This document shows, piece after piece, positions 8,696-18,650 of a stretch of 64,000 nt of DNA. This DNA comes from Shewanella electrodiphila (lineage in GTDB: Bacteria > Pseudomonadota > Gammaproteobacteria > Enterobacterales > Shewanellaceae). Location of the stretch: assembly GCF_023283985.1 (NCBI RefSeq), contig NZ_JAKIKU010000001.1:744001-808000 (forward strand), given 5' to 3'. The position numbers and the translations under genes are program-made. The notes beneath the pieces are model-generated. The model was not told where the DNA came from. It was given only the letters and a program-made list of their open reading frames with translations, and did no database searches. Every line of letters begins with the position of its first letter. The first letter of the stretch is position 1.

Positions 8696-10075
8696 ATGGA
8701 AAACATACCGAATAAGTCATCAACAACAGCGAAGAACAAAAAAGATTTTATTATCTTGTTTAGCAACATTGCATTATTCGCTTTGCTTTATCAATTTTTA
8801 CCGTTTGAACCAGGGGTCAATACAGGCTTGTCGTTGCTAATTTTTGCGGCAGTTCTATGGCTAACCGAAGCCATTCATATCAGTATTACTGCGATTTTAA
8901 TTCCTATTATCGCGGTTTTTTTAGGGGTGTTTGATACTCAAACGGCAATGAGTAACTTTGCTAACCCGATCATTTATTTATTCTTTGGTGGTTTTGTTTT
9001 AGCAGCAGCGCTAAATCATCAGGGTATAGATAAATTGATTGCTCAGAAGGTATTACAACTTTCTAAAGGTAAGCTCAGTATCGCGTGTTTTTTACTTTTT
9101 GCAGTAACTGCCGTCTTATCAATGTGGATCAGTAATACTGCTACTGCAGCAATGATGTTGCCGCTTGCCTTAGGGATATTGCATCAACTTGAATTTAAAG
9201 ATCATAAAACCACTTACTTGTTTGTGCTTCTGGGTATCGCTTATTCGGCTAATATCGGTGGAATAGGAACATTAGTCGGTAGTCCACCTAATGCCATAGC
9301 CGCTGCGCAAGTCGGACTGACTTTCAGTGACTGGTTAGCGTTTGGTTTGCCAACTGTGGCGTTAATGTTACCAGCCATGTTGATTGCATTGTACTTGTAT
9401 TTAAAGCCAGGCTTATCTGCGAAATGTGAAATAAAGGCTGAAACAGAATCACTGTCTATGAGTGGCAAACTGACCTTAGTCATCTTTTTAGCCACAGTAT
9501 GTTGCTGGATATTCAGTAAACCTCTAGCTCAGGCATTAGGCGGGATCAGTAAGTTTGATACTATTGTCGCACTTGGCGCAGTGGTGGTGCTTGCAGGCCT
9601 TAAATTAGTTGATTGGAAGAAGATTGAGTCAACTACAGACTGGGGCGTACTCATCTTATTTGGTGGTGGCTTAACACTAAGTGCAGTACTAAAAGCGACT
9701 GGCACCAGTGTATTTTTAGCTCACTTTGTTACCGACATTTTTGGTAACGCACATATGGCTTTATTTGTGATTGCCGTGATTGCTTTTGTCGTAATGCTGA
9801 CTGAGTTTGCAAGTAATACCGCGAGTGCCGCATTACTCGTACCCGTTTTTGCCGCAATTGCTGAACCTTTAGGTCTATCACCTGTGATGATTTCTGTGGT
9901 GATTGGTATCGCGGCATCGTGTGCGTTTATGCTGCCGGTTGCCACACCGCCAAATGCCATTGTCTTCGGCTCTGGCTATATCAAACAATCTGAAATGATG
10001 CGAGCAGGCTTGATTATTAACTTTATTAGTATGTTGATACTGTTTTTAATAACCAACTTCTTTTGGGGTTTTTAA
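8696..10075 (+). CDS. DASS/SLC13 family sodium-coupled anion or dicarboxylate transporter
   Basis: 459 aa with about 11-12 hydrophobic segments. Both hallmark SNT substrate/sodium loops are present: [14 protein letters not shown] in the first half and [14 protein letters not shown] in the second, each followed by a Pro-rich hinge (VGSPPNAIA and VATPPNAIV). Such carriers import C4-dicarboxylates, citrate or sulfate with sodium. The start is fixed by a near-perfect AGGAGGG at 8682-8688; an upstream extension would need a TTG start without a ribosome site. It is a single gene closed by a terminator. Confidence 0.9.
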   Translation: MENIPNKSSTTAKNKKDFIILFSNIALFALLYQFLPFEPGVNTGLSLLIFAAVLWLTEAIHISITAILIPIIAVFLGVFDTQTAMSNFANPIIYLFFGGFVLAAALNHQGIDKLIAQKVLQLSKGKLSIACFLLFAVTAVLSMWISNTATAAMMLPLALGILHQLEFKDHKTTYLFVLLGIAYSANIGGIGTLVGSPPNAIAAAQVGLTFSDWLAFGLPTVALMLPAMLIALYLYLKPGLSAKCEIKAETESLSMSGKLTLVIFLATVCCWIFSKPLAQALGGISKFDTIVALGAVVVLAGLKLVDWKKIESTTDWGVLILFGGGLTLSAVLKATGTSVFLAHFVTDIFGNAHMALFVIAVIAFVVMLTEFASNTASAALLVPVFAAIAEPLGLSPVMISVVIGIAASCAFMLPVATPPNAIVFGSGYIKQSEMMRAGLIINFISMLILFLITNFFWGF

Positions 10076-10107
10076 ACGAGTAAGTCACAAGATACTCGGA
10101 TAGCAAG

Positions 10108-10132
10108 AAAGGCAACTTAGGTTGCCTTTTTT
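10108..10132 (+). terminator. Intrinsic terminator after the DASS gene
   Basis: GGCAAC / GTTGCC stem, extended by AAA/TTT, with loop TTAG and a following T-run, 33 bp after the stop. Confidence 0.85.
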
Positions 10133-10297
10133 ATTATCTTTTTCATCGAAAAAGAACAATTTAACAGCATAAACGTTAAAGGTTTTATACAAGTTTGAGC
10201 TTTCAAAACACAAAAACACATTTGTTTTAGATAGCTTTTGAAATTTATATGTAAAGCAGGTCTAATGGCCTATAAATAATAATTAAAGACACACCTC

Positions 10298-11059
10298 ATG
10301 TTCGAACTGACCCTACAACTCGCCATCATATTATTTTTTGTTGCCATTCTTGCAGGTTTTATTGATGCCATAGCTGGTGGTGGAGGTCTTTTGACCATCC
10401 CAGCATTGATGTGGGCTGGATTGCCCCCAGCTGCAGCATTAGGAACCAATAAGCTTCAAGCTTGTGGTGGCAGCTTTTTTGCCAGTTTATATTTTATTCG
10501 CAAAGGGATGATTAATCTAAAACAGGCAAAGCTATCTATCATTTGCGCATTCGTTGGCGCTGCAGTGGGCACCATCATAGTACAAATGATTGATGTCAGT
10601 ATTTTACAGCTGGTTTTGCCATTTCTGATATTAGCGATTGGTTGTTACTTTTTATTTTCAAAAAAGATATCTGAAGAAGATAAACAACAAGTATTAACCC
10701 CTACCATGTTTGCTTTTACCGCAGCGCTTGGGGTAGGTTTTTATGATGGTTTCTTTGGCCCAGGTACAGGCAGTTTTTTTGCTTTGGCATTTGTATCACT
10801 AGCAGGATACGGGCTTGCTAAAGCAACGGCCCATGCAAAAATCCTGAATTTTGCCACTAACATATCGTCATTGATTTTCTTTCTGATTGGCGGGCAAGTC
10901 TTCATTGTTTTAGGTTTGATTATGCTGGTTGGCCAAGCCATTGGCGCAACGTTAGGTTCACGTTTAGTGATGTCGAAAGGCGTGAAGATTATTAAGCCTC
11001 TTGTTGTAACAATGTCGTTTTTAATGAGCTTTAAATTATTATGGGCCCAATACGGTTAA
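10298..11059 (+). CDS. TSUP (TauE/SafE, YfcA-like) membrane permease
   Basis: 253 aa with about eight hydrophobic helices in two inverted repeats. The repeat signatures are DAIAGGGGLLTIPAL (N half) and GFYDGFFGPGTGSFF (C half), both typical of the TSUP family, with ALGTNKLQA between. Relatives export or import sulfite, sulfoacetate, thiosulfate and other organosulfur anions; YfcA itself has no firm substrate. A single gene 220 bp after the DASS carrier. Confidence 0.88.
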   Translation: MFELTLQLAIILFFVAILAGFIDAIAGGGGLLTIPALMWAGLPPAAALGTNKLQACGGSFFASLYFIRKGMINLKQAKLSIICAFVGAAVGTIIVQMIDVSILQLVLPFLILAIGCYFLFSKKISEEDKQQVLTPTMFAFTAALGVGFYDGFFGPGTGSFFALAFVSLAGYGLAKATAHAKILNFATNISSLIFFLIGGQVFIVLGLIMLVGQAIGATLGSRLVMSKGVKIIKPLVVTMSFLMSFKLLWAQYG

Positions 11060-11102
11060 CTAATACGGTTAACGATTACGGTAAATTAGTATGGTTGGCG
11101 TT
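11051..11102. repeat. 13-bp degenerate tandem repeat overlapping a gene end
   Basis: Four units: TACGGTTAACTAA, TACGGTTAACGAT, TACGGTAAATTAG, TATGGTTGGCGTT. The first unit contains the last codons and TAA of the TSUP gene, so the stop codon sits inside the repeat. Confidence 0.75.
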
Positions 11103-11169
11103 GTCCAAATACATTAACTCAGCTCATTTGTGCTGAGGTTAACTACCACATTCAGTTTTATAGGTTGCT

Positions 11170-12444
11170 ATGCGCATTATTCATACATCAGATTGGCATT
11201 TAGGGCAGAATTTTTACGGAAAAAGCCGTGCCAACGAACATCAATTATTCATGCAGTGGTTGCTTGAGCAGATCAAATTACATGATGTTGATGCGTTAAT
11301 TGTTGCGGGTGATATTTTCGATACTGGAACGCCGCCAAGTTATGCTCGTAGCCTTTACAATCAATTTATTGTCGATATTCAACAGACAGGTTGTCAGCTC
11401 ATCGTATTGGGCGGAAACCATGATTCTGTAGCCACCTTAGGTGAGTCCAAGCAATTGCTTGCATGTCTTAATGCCACTGTTATTCCAGGGGCACTCAACA
11501 ATGTTGATGAGCATGTATTAGTGATAAAGGATAAACATCAACAACCTTGTGCCATTATCTGCGCATTGCCATATTTGCGCCCTAGGGATTTGGTGCTAAG
11601 TCAATCTGGTGAGTCTAGTACTGATAAACAACGCAAGCTGGGTAATGAAATCGCCTCTTTGTATGAACAATGTTTTGAGCGTGCACAACTGCTTAATCAG
11701 CAACAGGATAAGCCATTACCTATTATTGCTACAGGGCACTTAACCACGGTTGGAGCTAGCACCAGTGAATCTGTCAGGGATATTTACATCGGCAGTCTTG
11801 ATGCATTTAATGCATCTCTGTTTCCCGCAGCGGACTACATTGCCTTAGGTCATATTCACAGGCCACAAAAAATCGCTAAGACTGAGCACATTCGTTATAG
11901 CGGTTCACCGATCCCATTAAGCTTTGATGAATTGACTGGGCAAAAAAGTGTCTTTCTGGTTGAATTTAAGCAAGATAAATTAGCTGAAGTAAACGCTATT
12001 GACGTGCCTCGATTTCAGGCTATGGCAAGCTTAAAAGGCAGTTTAATTGATATTGAGGCAAGCTTGGCTGAATTTACAGTGAAATCGACTGATGCCGAGC
12101 CAGAAACGACTTGGCTGAGTATTGAAGTTGCACAGCAAGACTTTTTGAGTGATTTACAGAGTCGTATTGCTGATATCACAGAACCTTTAGCGGTTGAGGT
12201 GTTGCAACTTAAGCGTGCTCGCAGTCAACGTCAGCAACAAATAGCGCAGCTTGATAATGAAACTTTATCAGAGCTTTCTGTGAATGATGTGTTTGAGCGG
12301 CGTTTAGCCCAAGAGGATTTTTCAGAGCTCGCACAGCAACAAAGGCTAGAAAGGATCAAACTGCAATTCAATCAAGTCGTTGAACAGGTTGTTGAGCAAG
12401 GTGCCCAAGTTGAAACAAGTACAACTGAGGAGGCTAAAGCATGA
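11170..12444 (+). CDS. sbcD: Exonuclease subunit SbcD (Mre11-like)
   Basis: 424 aa. Calcineurin-like phosphoesterase motifs in order: DWHLG (8-12), AGDIFD (46-51), GGNHDS (81-86), a later TGHLT, and GHIHRPQ. With SbcC it forms the ATP-dependent complex that cuts hairpins and palindromes and opens protein-blocked DNA ends. Length is close to the E. coli protein (400 aa), with a Glu/Thr-rich C-terminal extension. Its last four bases overlap the sbcC start (ATGA), indicating translational coupling. Confidence 0.97.
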   Translation: MRIIHTSDWHLGQNFYGKSRANEHQLFMQWLLEQIKLHDVDALIVAGDIFDTGTPPSYARSLYNQFIVDIQQTGCQLIVLGGNHDSVATLGESKQLLACLNATVIPGALNNVDEHVLVIKDKHQQPCAIICALPYLRPRDLVLSQSGESSTDKQRKLGNEIASLYEQCFERAQLLNQQQDKPLPIIATGHLTTVGASTSESVRDIYIGSLDAFNASLFPAADYIALGHIHRPQKIAKTEHIRYSGSPIPLSFDELTGQKSVFLVEFKQDKLAEVNAIDVPRFQAMASLKGSLIDIEASLAEFTVKSTDAEPETTWLSIEVAQQDFLSDLQSRIADITEPLAVEVLQLKRARSQRQQQIAQLDNETLSELSVNDVFERRLAQEDFSELAQQQRLERIKLQFNQVVEQVVEQGAQVETSTTEEAKA

Positions 12445-15400
12445 AAATCCTCAGCTTACGTTTTAAAAACATCAACTCGTTAAAAAATGAATGGAAAATC
12501 GATTTCACCCAATCGCCGTTTAAAGAAAATGGTTTATTCGCGATTACTGGCCCGACAGGATCAGGTAAAACCACCATATTAGATGCCATTTGTTTAGCCC
12601 TATATCATCGAACGCCGCGATTAAAGGTTATCTCGAAAACCACTAATGAGTTAATGACTCGTGGTACCAGTGATTGTTTGGCTGAAGTTGAGTTTGAAGT
12701 AAAAGGTAAAGGCTATCGCGCTTTTTGGAGCCAACGTCGCTCACGGGGTCAAATTGATGGCAATTTGCAAGATGCGCAAGTAGAGCTTGCCGAACTTGAT
12801 TCAGGCAAAATACTCGCCAGCCAAGTGAAACAAAAAACCGAGTTAACCGAAGCCGTTACTGGCCTAGACTTTGCGCGTTTTACTAAATCAATGATGCTAT
12901 CTCAAGGGCAATTCGCGGCTTTTTTAAATGCCGATGCCAATGATCGCGCTGAGTTACTCGAAGAACTAACAGGTACAGAAATTTATGGCTTGATCTCAGA
13001 GCAAGTCCATCTGAATTTTAGTGAAGCCAAGCAAGCATTAAAACTGTTAGAGGCCAAAACAGACAGTGTTGAGCTGCTAACGGACGAAGCGATAGTAGAT
13101 AAGCGTGCTGAAGCATTACAATTAGAGCAGCAAGAGACGCAATTGCAAGCTAAAACGCAACAATTTCAGCAGCACTTAACTTGGGCGCAGCAATGCGTTA
13201 AAACTAGCCAGCAGCTTACTGATAGCCAGCAAACGTTAGCGGCAGCTGAAGCTGATATTTCAGCACAAGCCCCAGCATTAGCAAAATTAAATGCCAGCGA
13301 GCCTGCGCAGATCATTACGCCTTTATTCACTTCGCTTAATAAGTTAAATGAACAAAAAAGCCAACTTGATGAGCAACAAGAAGAGCTAAAACAAGCTGGG
13401 CAAGATGCGCAAGTGACATTTAATGATGCTGTTATTGAGCATGAGAATAAACAACAAGAGAATTTACAACTTAAGCAAAGTCATCAACAATTAATCGAGT
13501 TAGTTGAGCAGCAGGTTGAACCTTTAGATAAGCAAATAGAAAAGTTAAATTTTCAATTGTCCGAGCTGCAAAAATCCAAGCAGCAACAGCAAACGCAATT
13601 ACAACAAGTAGAGCGTGAGCAGCATCAACTCAATCAACAGTTAACTGAAAATAATCAAGCTAAGTTAACCAACCAGCAGTTAATTGAACGTTTCCCACAA
13701 GGCCAGTTGATCCAAAGTCATATTGCCGTGTGGAAACAACAAGCAAGCAACTATGCTAGGTTAAGCCAAAAAGATGCTGAGCTGGTCAAGGCAATCGAAG
13801 CTCAATCGGTGCAAGGTATACAGCATACAGAGCAGCTTGAGCAGTACCAGAAAAACGTTGAATCGCAGCAAGTTGAAGTACAGCATAAATTAACTGCGCT
13901 AAATGCTAGCGAGCATCAACTTGCCCAATTACTTGCTGGCAGCACAGAAGGGCAACTGCAGGCTCAGTATCAACAATTAATTGATCAGCAGGTTTCTCGC
14001 AGCCGATTACAGCAATTGCAACAACTGCATCTTGAAAGTCAGCAAGAACTGAATAATGAGCTAAAACAGGCACAGCAATTGTCTGAGCAGCTAGGGCAAA
14101 TTGACCAGCAGCTTCACCAAGTGCGCACGGAATGGCAATCAAAGAACCAACAGGTTAAAGATTTACAATCGTTACTTAAACAAGAACAGCAAATTGTAAA
14201 CTTAACCGCTGAGCGGGCTAAATTGATCCAGGGTGAACCTTGTGCTTTATGCGGCGCTAAAGAGCACCCTTTAGTTGACCATTATCAAGCCATTGATGTG
14301 AGTGACACCGAAGTGCGTTTTCAAAGCGAGTCTGACGCATTGCAACTGATTAAAACTCAAGGTGAGCAGTTAAGCCTTGAAAAGAAACAGCGCCAACATC
14401 AAGTTGAATTATTAACAGCACAGCAAGAAAAAAACCAACATCAAATTACTCAATATTTATCAGAGTATCAACAGATTACTGAGCAATTGTTGATTGGGCA
14501 TTTAGCATCAAATGAGAGCGAGATTGATGCGCTATCGCTAGCTGAATTTATTCGACAAGCAACGCAGCAGCAACAGCAATTACACCAGCAACTTGCAACT
14601 ATTAGGCAGCAATCTACTTCGCACCAGCAATGTAATGAGCAATACCAGCAAGCACAGGCTCATGCTGAGCAGCTGCAAAGTCAACTGATGTTAACGAAGC
14701 AGCAATCGCAAACTCAGATGCAAAAATTACAAGAGCTTAAACAACATCAGACTGAAGCTCAGCAGCAGATTGCTGACTTATTGGGTGATAGCCAAACCAG
14801 TGTCTCTCAAGCAGGCATAACCATGCCTGAAATTAGCCTATTTGAGTCGTGGTTGGTTGAATTAGACATTCAAATTACCCAATGGCAAAAAGCGTTTGAG
14901 CAGCAAGGAGTATTAGAGCAAGAGCATCAGTTATGCTCACAAAAGATTGCAGCGTTAATGACCCAGCATCAAGACATGACTGCTAAAAACAGTGTCCTTG
15001 ACTCTCAGCTTGAACAACTGACAGCTGAGCAGAACAACACCAGCAAGCAGCGTTTTGCGCTATTTGCCGACAAACAATGTCCTCAAGAGAAACAAGCCAG
15101 TCACCAGTCACTGCAGCAAGCTGAACTTAGGTTAAGCCAAGCAAATGATATTCGAGTCAATATGCAGCAGCAACTGGACAAGTTAGTTGCGCAGCGTCAA
15201 GCCAATGAGCAACAAGTTCAGCGATTAACCATTGAGTTAAACGAGGCTGGTAGCGCATTTGAACAGGCGTTATTAACCAGTCCATTTACCAGCCAAGCTG
15301 AGTTTGAACAAGCTGTGATGCCAAGCGAGCAACGAGAAGCACTTAAGCAACTCAAGCAGCAATTAGATCAAAGCATGGTTAAAGCCAGCACCTTAGTTGA

Positions 15401-16202
15401 ACAAGCGAAAACACAACTGGCGCAATTGATTATCCAAGCTAAGGAACTCGGCTTTAGCCAAAACGACTCGGAGAAGTTAACTGAGCAAACAATTGCAAGT
15501 CTTAGTGAACAGGTAATTACAGAAGTCAGTGAATTGAGCAAACAAGCTGAAACGGCATTGGCGGAAGTTAAACAACAGCTATGGCAAATTGCGCATTTGC
15601 TTAAAGAAGATGAAAGTAAACGTCAAGGTCAGCAACAGCTGGTTGAGCAGCTCAATCAAGCAAAACAAGATTATGATGACATCGCTTATTTGCATTCGCT
15701 GATTGGCTCGCAAAAAGGCGATAAATTCCGAAAATTCGCTCAAGGACTGACATTAGATCATTTAGTGACCCTCGCTAATCGTCAGTTAGATAGGCTTCAA
15801 GGTCGTTATTTGCTGGAAAGAAAACAATCGGAAGCGCTTGAGTTACAAGTTTTAGATACCTGGCAAGGCGATGCTGTGCGCGACACGCGGACTTTATCAG
15901 GCGGTGAAAGCTTTTTGGTGAGTTTGGCTTTAGCACTGGCACTATCGGATTTAGTCAGTCATAAAACCAGTATTGATTCATTATTCTTAGATGAAGGATT
16001 TGGCACCTTAGATAGCCAAACATTAGACACTGCGTTAGATGCGCTAGATAACTTAAATGCATCAGGTAAAATGATTGGCGTCATTAGTCATATTGAAGCG
16101 ATGAAAGAGCGGATAAGCGTGCAAATCAAAGTGAATAAAATGAACGGGCTTGGGGTGAGCCGTTTACAAACTGAATACAAAGTTGAGACTGCTGCTGAGT
16201 AA
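12441..16202 (+). CDS. sbcC: Exonuclease subunit SbcC (Rad50-like ATPase)
   Basis: 1253 aa. Walker A GPTGSGKTT is at 37-45, the zinc-hook CALC of CALCGAKEHP at 601-604, the ABC signature LSGGES near 1152, and Walker B SLFLDEGFGTLD near 1180. The arms between head and hook are long coiled coils, extraordinarily rich in Gln, and the protein is about 200 residues longer than E. coli SbcC (1048). The ATPase head, zinc hook and head-to-head dimer organisation are standard Rad50 features. It is coupled to sbcD by a 4-bp overlap. Confidence 0.97.
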   Translation: MKILSLRFKNINSLKNEWKIDFTQSPFKENGLFAITGPTGSGKTTILDAICLALYHRTPRLKVISKTTNELMTRGTSDCLAEVEFEVKGKGYRAFWSQRRSRGQIDGNLQDAQVELAELDSGKILASQVKQKTELTEAVTGLDFARFTKSMMLSQGQFAAFLNADANDRAELLEELTGTEIYGLISEQVHLNFSEAKQALKLLEAKTDSVELLTDEAIVDKRAEALQLEQQETQLQAKTQQFQQHLTWAQQCVKTSQQLTDSQQTLAAAEADISAQAPALAKLNASEPAQIITPLFTSLNKLNEQKSQLDEQQEELKQAGQDAQVTFNDAVIEHENKQQENLQLKQSHQQLIELVEQQVEPLDKQIEKLNFQLSELQKSKQQQQTQLQQVEREQHQLNQQLTENNQAKLTNQQLIERFPQGQLIQSHIAVWKQQASNYARLSQKDAELVKAIEAQSVQGIQHTEQLEQYQKNVESQQVEVQHKLTALNASEHQLAQLLAGSTEGQLQAQYQQLIDQQVSRSRLQQLQQLHLESQQELNNELKQAQQLSEQLGQIDQQLHQVRTEWQSKNQQVKDLQSLLKQEQQIVNLTAERAKLIQGEPCALCGAKEHPLVDHYQAIDVSDTEVRFQSESDALQLIKTQGEQLSLEKKQRQHQVELLTAQQEKNQHQITQYLSEYQQITEQLLIGHLASNESEIDALSLAEFIRQATQQQQQLHQQLATIRQQSTSHQQCNEQYQQAQAHAEQLQSQLMLTKQQSQTQMQKLQELKQHQTEAQQQIADLLGDSQTSVSQAGITMPEISLFESWLVELDIQITQWQKAFEQQGVLEQEHQLCSQKIAALMTQHQDMTAKNSVLDSQLEQLTAEQNNTSKQRFALFADKQCPQEKQASHQSLQQAELRLSQANDIRVNMQQQLDKLVAQRQANEQQVQRLTIELNEAGSAFEQALLTSPFTSQAEFEQAVMPSEQREALKQLKQQLDQSMVKASTLVEQAKTQLAQLIIQAKELGFSQNDSEKLTEQTIASLSEQVITEVSELSKQAETALAEVKQQLWQIAHLLKEDESKRQGQQQLVEQLNQAKQDYDDIAYLHSLIGSQKGDKFRKFAQGLTLDHLVTLANRQLDRLQGRYLLERKQSEALELQVLDTWQGDAVRDTRTLSGGESFLVSLALALALSDLVSHKTSIDSLFLDEGFGTLDSQTLDTALDALDNLNASGKMIGVISHIEAMKERISVQIKVNKMNGLGVSRLQTEYKVETAAE

Positions 16203-16814
16203 AAGCAAATTTGCAGCTTAGAAGGGCGGTTCAGTGTGGAACTTCCCGCCCTTGTATGTCGAGAGTACTTTTTGTTTAACTGGGGGTTACTGCATTGAAA
16301 GCTGCTAATTCGATAATCACCCCAATACCTTTAAAAAAGACTGTTAATGTTTAATTTGTTTTAGAGTTTAGAGTTTAGAGTTTAGAGTTTAGAGTTTAGA
16401 GTTTAGAGTTTAGAGTTTAGAGTTTAGAGTTTAAATTTTAGGGGGCAGAGCATTGGACGGTTTCGCTCTTTTAAAACCAAAATAAACAGGACTTAATAGC
16501 AAAGCAATTGCAGGTGAATATATATTTTACTCGCTCTTAGCCATTTGAAAATTCAATATATAATAGGCCGTTAAATCTTGATAACAGAGTTAACTCAAGC
16601 TGATTACGTTCAGTTATCGAGTGCCGCTAGAGTGTCCAATCGGTTTATACTGAGTTCAAATTTATGCAGTTTAAATGATAGATTATATTTTTTTTAGGCT
16701 ATTTATTTGGTATAACGGGTCGTTACTATATCTTCTAGTGCTTAAGTACGCATTCTTTAGGTCATCTTATTGTTGACTCGACTTAGCTAAAAGGTATTAC
16801 TTTTTTACGTATTT
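16203..16814. other. Intergenic region with hairpin and heptamer array
   Basis: No gene seen. A GC-rich hairpin (AAGGGCGG / CCGCCCTT, within 16221-16253, with a nested GTTC/GAAC) follows sbcC but lacks a T-run. The heptanucleotide array at 16360-16433 comes next, then AT-rich DNA leading to the M23 peptidase. Confidence 0.5.
16360..16433. repeat. Heptanucleotide microsatellite (TTTAGAG) x10
   Basis: Ten perfect copies of TTTAGAG (16360-16429) plus a partial TTTA. It lies about 160 bp after sbcC and 380 bp before the M23 gene, so it is not in a coding frame. Perfect copies mean it is young or actively slipping. Confidence 0.97.
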
Positions 16815-18119
16815 ATGGCGGTACCCAGATTGCTTTCAGCTAAAAGGGGTCAGTTACAGGCGCGCTTGAATAAAGTGCCTAACTTACCTGTATTACATCG
16901 AAAATTATTACTTGCCAGCGTATTTGTTGTTGCTGCGGCTTTGCTATGGCCAACGCCGCAAGAGTTTTCATCGCAGCGCATCCCAGTGGCATTGGACATT
17001 GAGTCCTTTTTACCCAATGGGACGAGTGCTTCAACATTTGAAATTGTAGAACCTATAAAACCTAACTTTGAACGTGTGATTCAAAATGGCGATACCTTAG
17101 GTCATTTATTCGAGTTAGCGGGTATTGGTCAGCAAACCATGTATAAAGTGCTTGAAGCCGATTTGAACGTGCTTGCATTAGATACATTGTCTTTGGGTAA
17201 CAGAATTCAGTTCTTCCAGGACGAACGACAAAATCTCACTAAACTTGAATTGTACTTTAACCCCGCTTATCAGGTCATTTTTACTCGCTTTGATGATGGT
17301 AGTTATGGCGTTGAAGAAATTAATATCGAAGGCATTTGGCAAAACCGTATTATTAGCGGTGAGATTAATGGTTCATTCTATTTATCTGCGCAACGAGCAG
17401 GCCTTAGTGCGGCAAATATTCAAACCATTGAAACGCTACTTTCGAGCAAATTAGATTTTTCTCGCGATTTACGTGCCGGTGACACCTTTAACGTATTGAT
17501 GAATGATCAATATATTGAAGGTGAGTCAACTGGGATCTCGCAACTACAAGCCGTTAGGATTAATTCCCGTAGAAATAACGTCAATGCATTTCAAAATGTT
17601 GATGGCAATTATTATGATGATCGTGGCCAAGGCTTAGCCAGTGCATTCCAACGTATTCCGTTAGAACGTCAGTTCCGCTTATCGTCGCATTTTAACCCTC
17701 ATCGTAAGCACCCTGTAACAGGTCGAGTATCACCCCATAACGGCACTGACTTTGCGACACCAATTGGTACTCGTGTTGTGGCACCTGGTGATGGTGTAGT
17801 GTCGATGATCACTAACCATCGCTTTGCAGGGAAATATATTGTTATTGAACACGATAACAATATCAGAACCCGTTATTTGCATTTATCAAAGTTTTTAGTG
17901 CGAAAAGGTCAGCGAGTTAAGCGTGGTCAAGTGATTGGCTTAACCGGTAATACAGGCCGAGTTACAGGCCCGCATTTACACTATGAATTCCATGTAAACG
18001 GCCGCCCAGCGAACCCAATGAAAGTTAGCATAGTGGAGGCTTCGGTATTGCCTAAGAAGCAAATGGCAGAATTCAAACAATTAGTCAGTAGTAAACAAAT
18101 GATGATGGATTTAGGTTAG
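16815..18119 (+). CDS. M23 family murein endopeptidase (MepM-like)
   Basis: 434 aa. An N-terminal membrane anchor (about 28-45, KLLLASVFVVAAALLW) is followed by an OapA/LysM-like region (about 80-130, IQNGDTLGHLFELAGI), then a linker and a C-terminal LytM/M23 domain. Zinc ligands fit H308 and D312 of HNGTDFA and H389 of GPHLHYEFH. MepM-type enzymes cleave D-Ala-mDAP cross-links so that peptidoglycan can grow. ATG is used without a strong ribosome site. A terminator follows. Confidence 0.92.
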   Translation: MAVPRLLSAKRGQLQARLNKVPNLPVLHRKLLLASVFVVAAALLWPTPQEFSSQRIPVALDIESFLPNGTSASTFEIVEPIKPNFERVIQNGDTLGHLFELAGIGQQTMYKVLEADLNVLALDTLSLGNRIQFFQDERQNLTKLELYFNPAYQVIFTRFDDGSYGVEEINIEGIWQNRIISGEINGSFYLSAQRAGLSAANIQTIETLLSSKLDFSRDLRAGDTFNVLMNDQYIEGESTGISQLQAVRINSRRNNVNAFQNVDGNYYDDRGQGLASAFQRIPLERQFRLSSHFNPHRKHPVTGRVSPHNGTDFATPIGTRVVAPGDGVVSMITNHRFAGKYIVIEHDNNIRTRYLHLSKFLVRKGQRVKRGQVIGLTGNTGRVTGPHLHYEFHVNGRPANPMKVSIVEASVLPKKQMAEFKQLVSSKQMMMDLG

Positions 18120-18138
18120 TCAGCCATTATATTGAACA

Positions 18139-18167
18139 AGGCCACGTTGTTAAAACGTGGCTTTTTT
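18139..18167 (+). terminator. Intrinsic terminator after the M23 gene
   Basis: Perfect 8-bp stem GCCACGTT / AACGTGGC (18141-18161) with a 5-base loop, followed by TTTTTT. It also separates the convergent HNH gene. Confidence 0.9.
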
Positions 18168-18182
18168 GTTTATACGAGTTTT

Positions 18183-18491
18183 TTATTCACGCCATTGTGT
18201 TTCGAACTTATCGGGTTTACCGATATTACAAATATCGCAAAGGATTTGAAGGTTGTTAATGTCTAAAGCGAGTGCTGGGTATTTTGAGCGTGGTTTAATA
18301 TGATCAACATGCATGATGACATTATGTAATGGACTACGCCCACAACATGCACACTTGTTTCCATACTTTTCAAATGCTTCAGCCTTTAGATTGCTCCATT
18401 CTTTACTAGAGTAGAAGGAAGCAGCTTTTGGCTCTTCAAATGGGATCAGTTCCCAGTCATTGTATTCAGTAGGAGGAATGTCTGGCCCCAT
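18183..18491 (-). CDS. HNH endonuclease domain protein
   Basis: 102 aa. Two CxxC knuckles (C47/C50 in CACC, C85/C88 in CDIC) flank the active-site block MHVDHIKPRSKYP (H61, D63, H64) and N80 of INNLQILC. The last HNH position is Asn (CNIGK) rather than His, an accepted variant. Such one-domain nucleases occur in phage packaging, mobile elements and as free-standing genes, and the target is unknown. Its ATG directly follows the TAA of a 41-codon gene (18492-18617), so the two are translationally linked. Confidence 0.85.
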   Translation of the reverse strand: MGPDIPPTEYNDWELIPFEEPKAASFYSSKEWSNLKAEAFEKYGNKCACCGRSPLHNVIMHVDHIKPRSKYPALALDINNLQILCDICNIGKPDKFETQWRE

Positions 18492-18617
18492 TTATCCTAC
18501 AGAGTAACCTTTATCTAGATTATCTTTTAGCCAATTGCGAATAGACTTTAAAGCTGCTTTTTCTGATTTATAATGTTTGGTTCTACGCCCTTCGCCTCTA
18601 TAGGTTGCTACGTACAT
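18492..18617 (-). CDS. Small 41-residue protein ahead of the HNH nuclease
   Basis: Frame MYVATYRGEGRRTKHYKSEK to LDKGYSVG, 41 aa, with GGAG 8 bases before the ATG and its TAA abutting the HNH ATG with no gap. It is basic and opens with a beta-strand-like VATYRGEGRRTKHY, reminiscent of the small AP2/integrase N-terminal DNA-binding fold, but that is a resemblance only. The ribosome site and tight coupling argue that it is a real gene and that nuclease translation depends on it. Confidence 0.6.
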   Translation of the reverse strand: MYVATYRGEGRRTKHYKSEKAALKSIRNWLKDNLDKGYSVG

Positions 18618-18650
18618 GATAAGGCTCCAATACTTTATGATTCATTCAGA

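Noticed and set aside
18183..18617. Mobile intron or phage remnant around the HNH gene
   Set aside because: No intron ends, integrase, att repeats or phage genes nearby; base composition looks like the neighbours.
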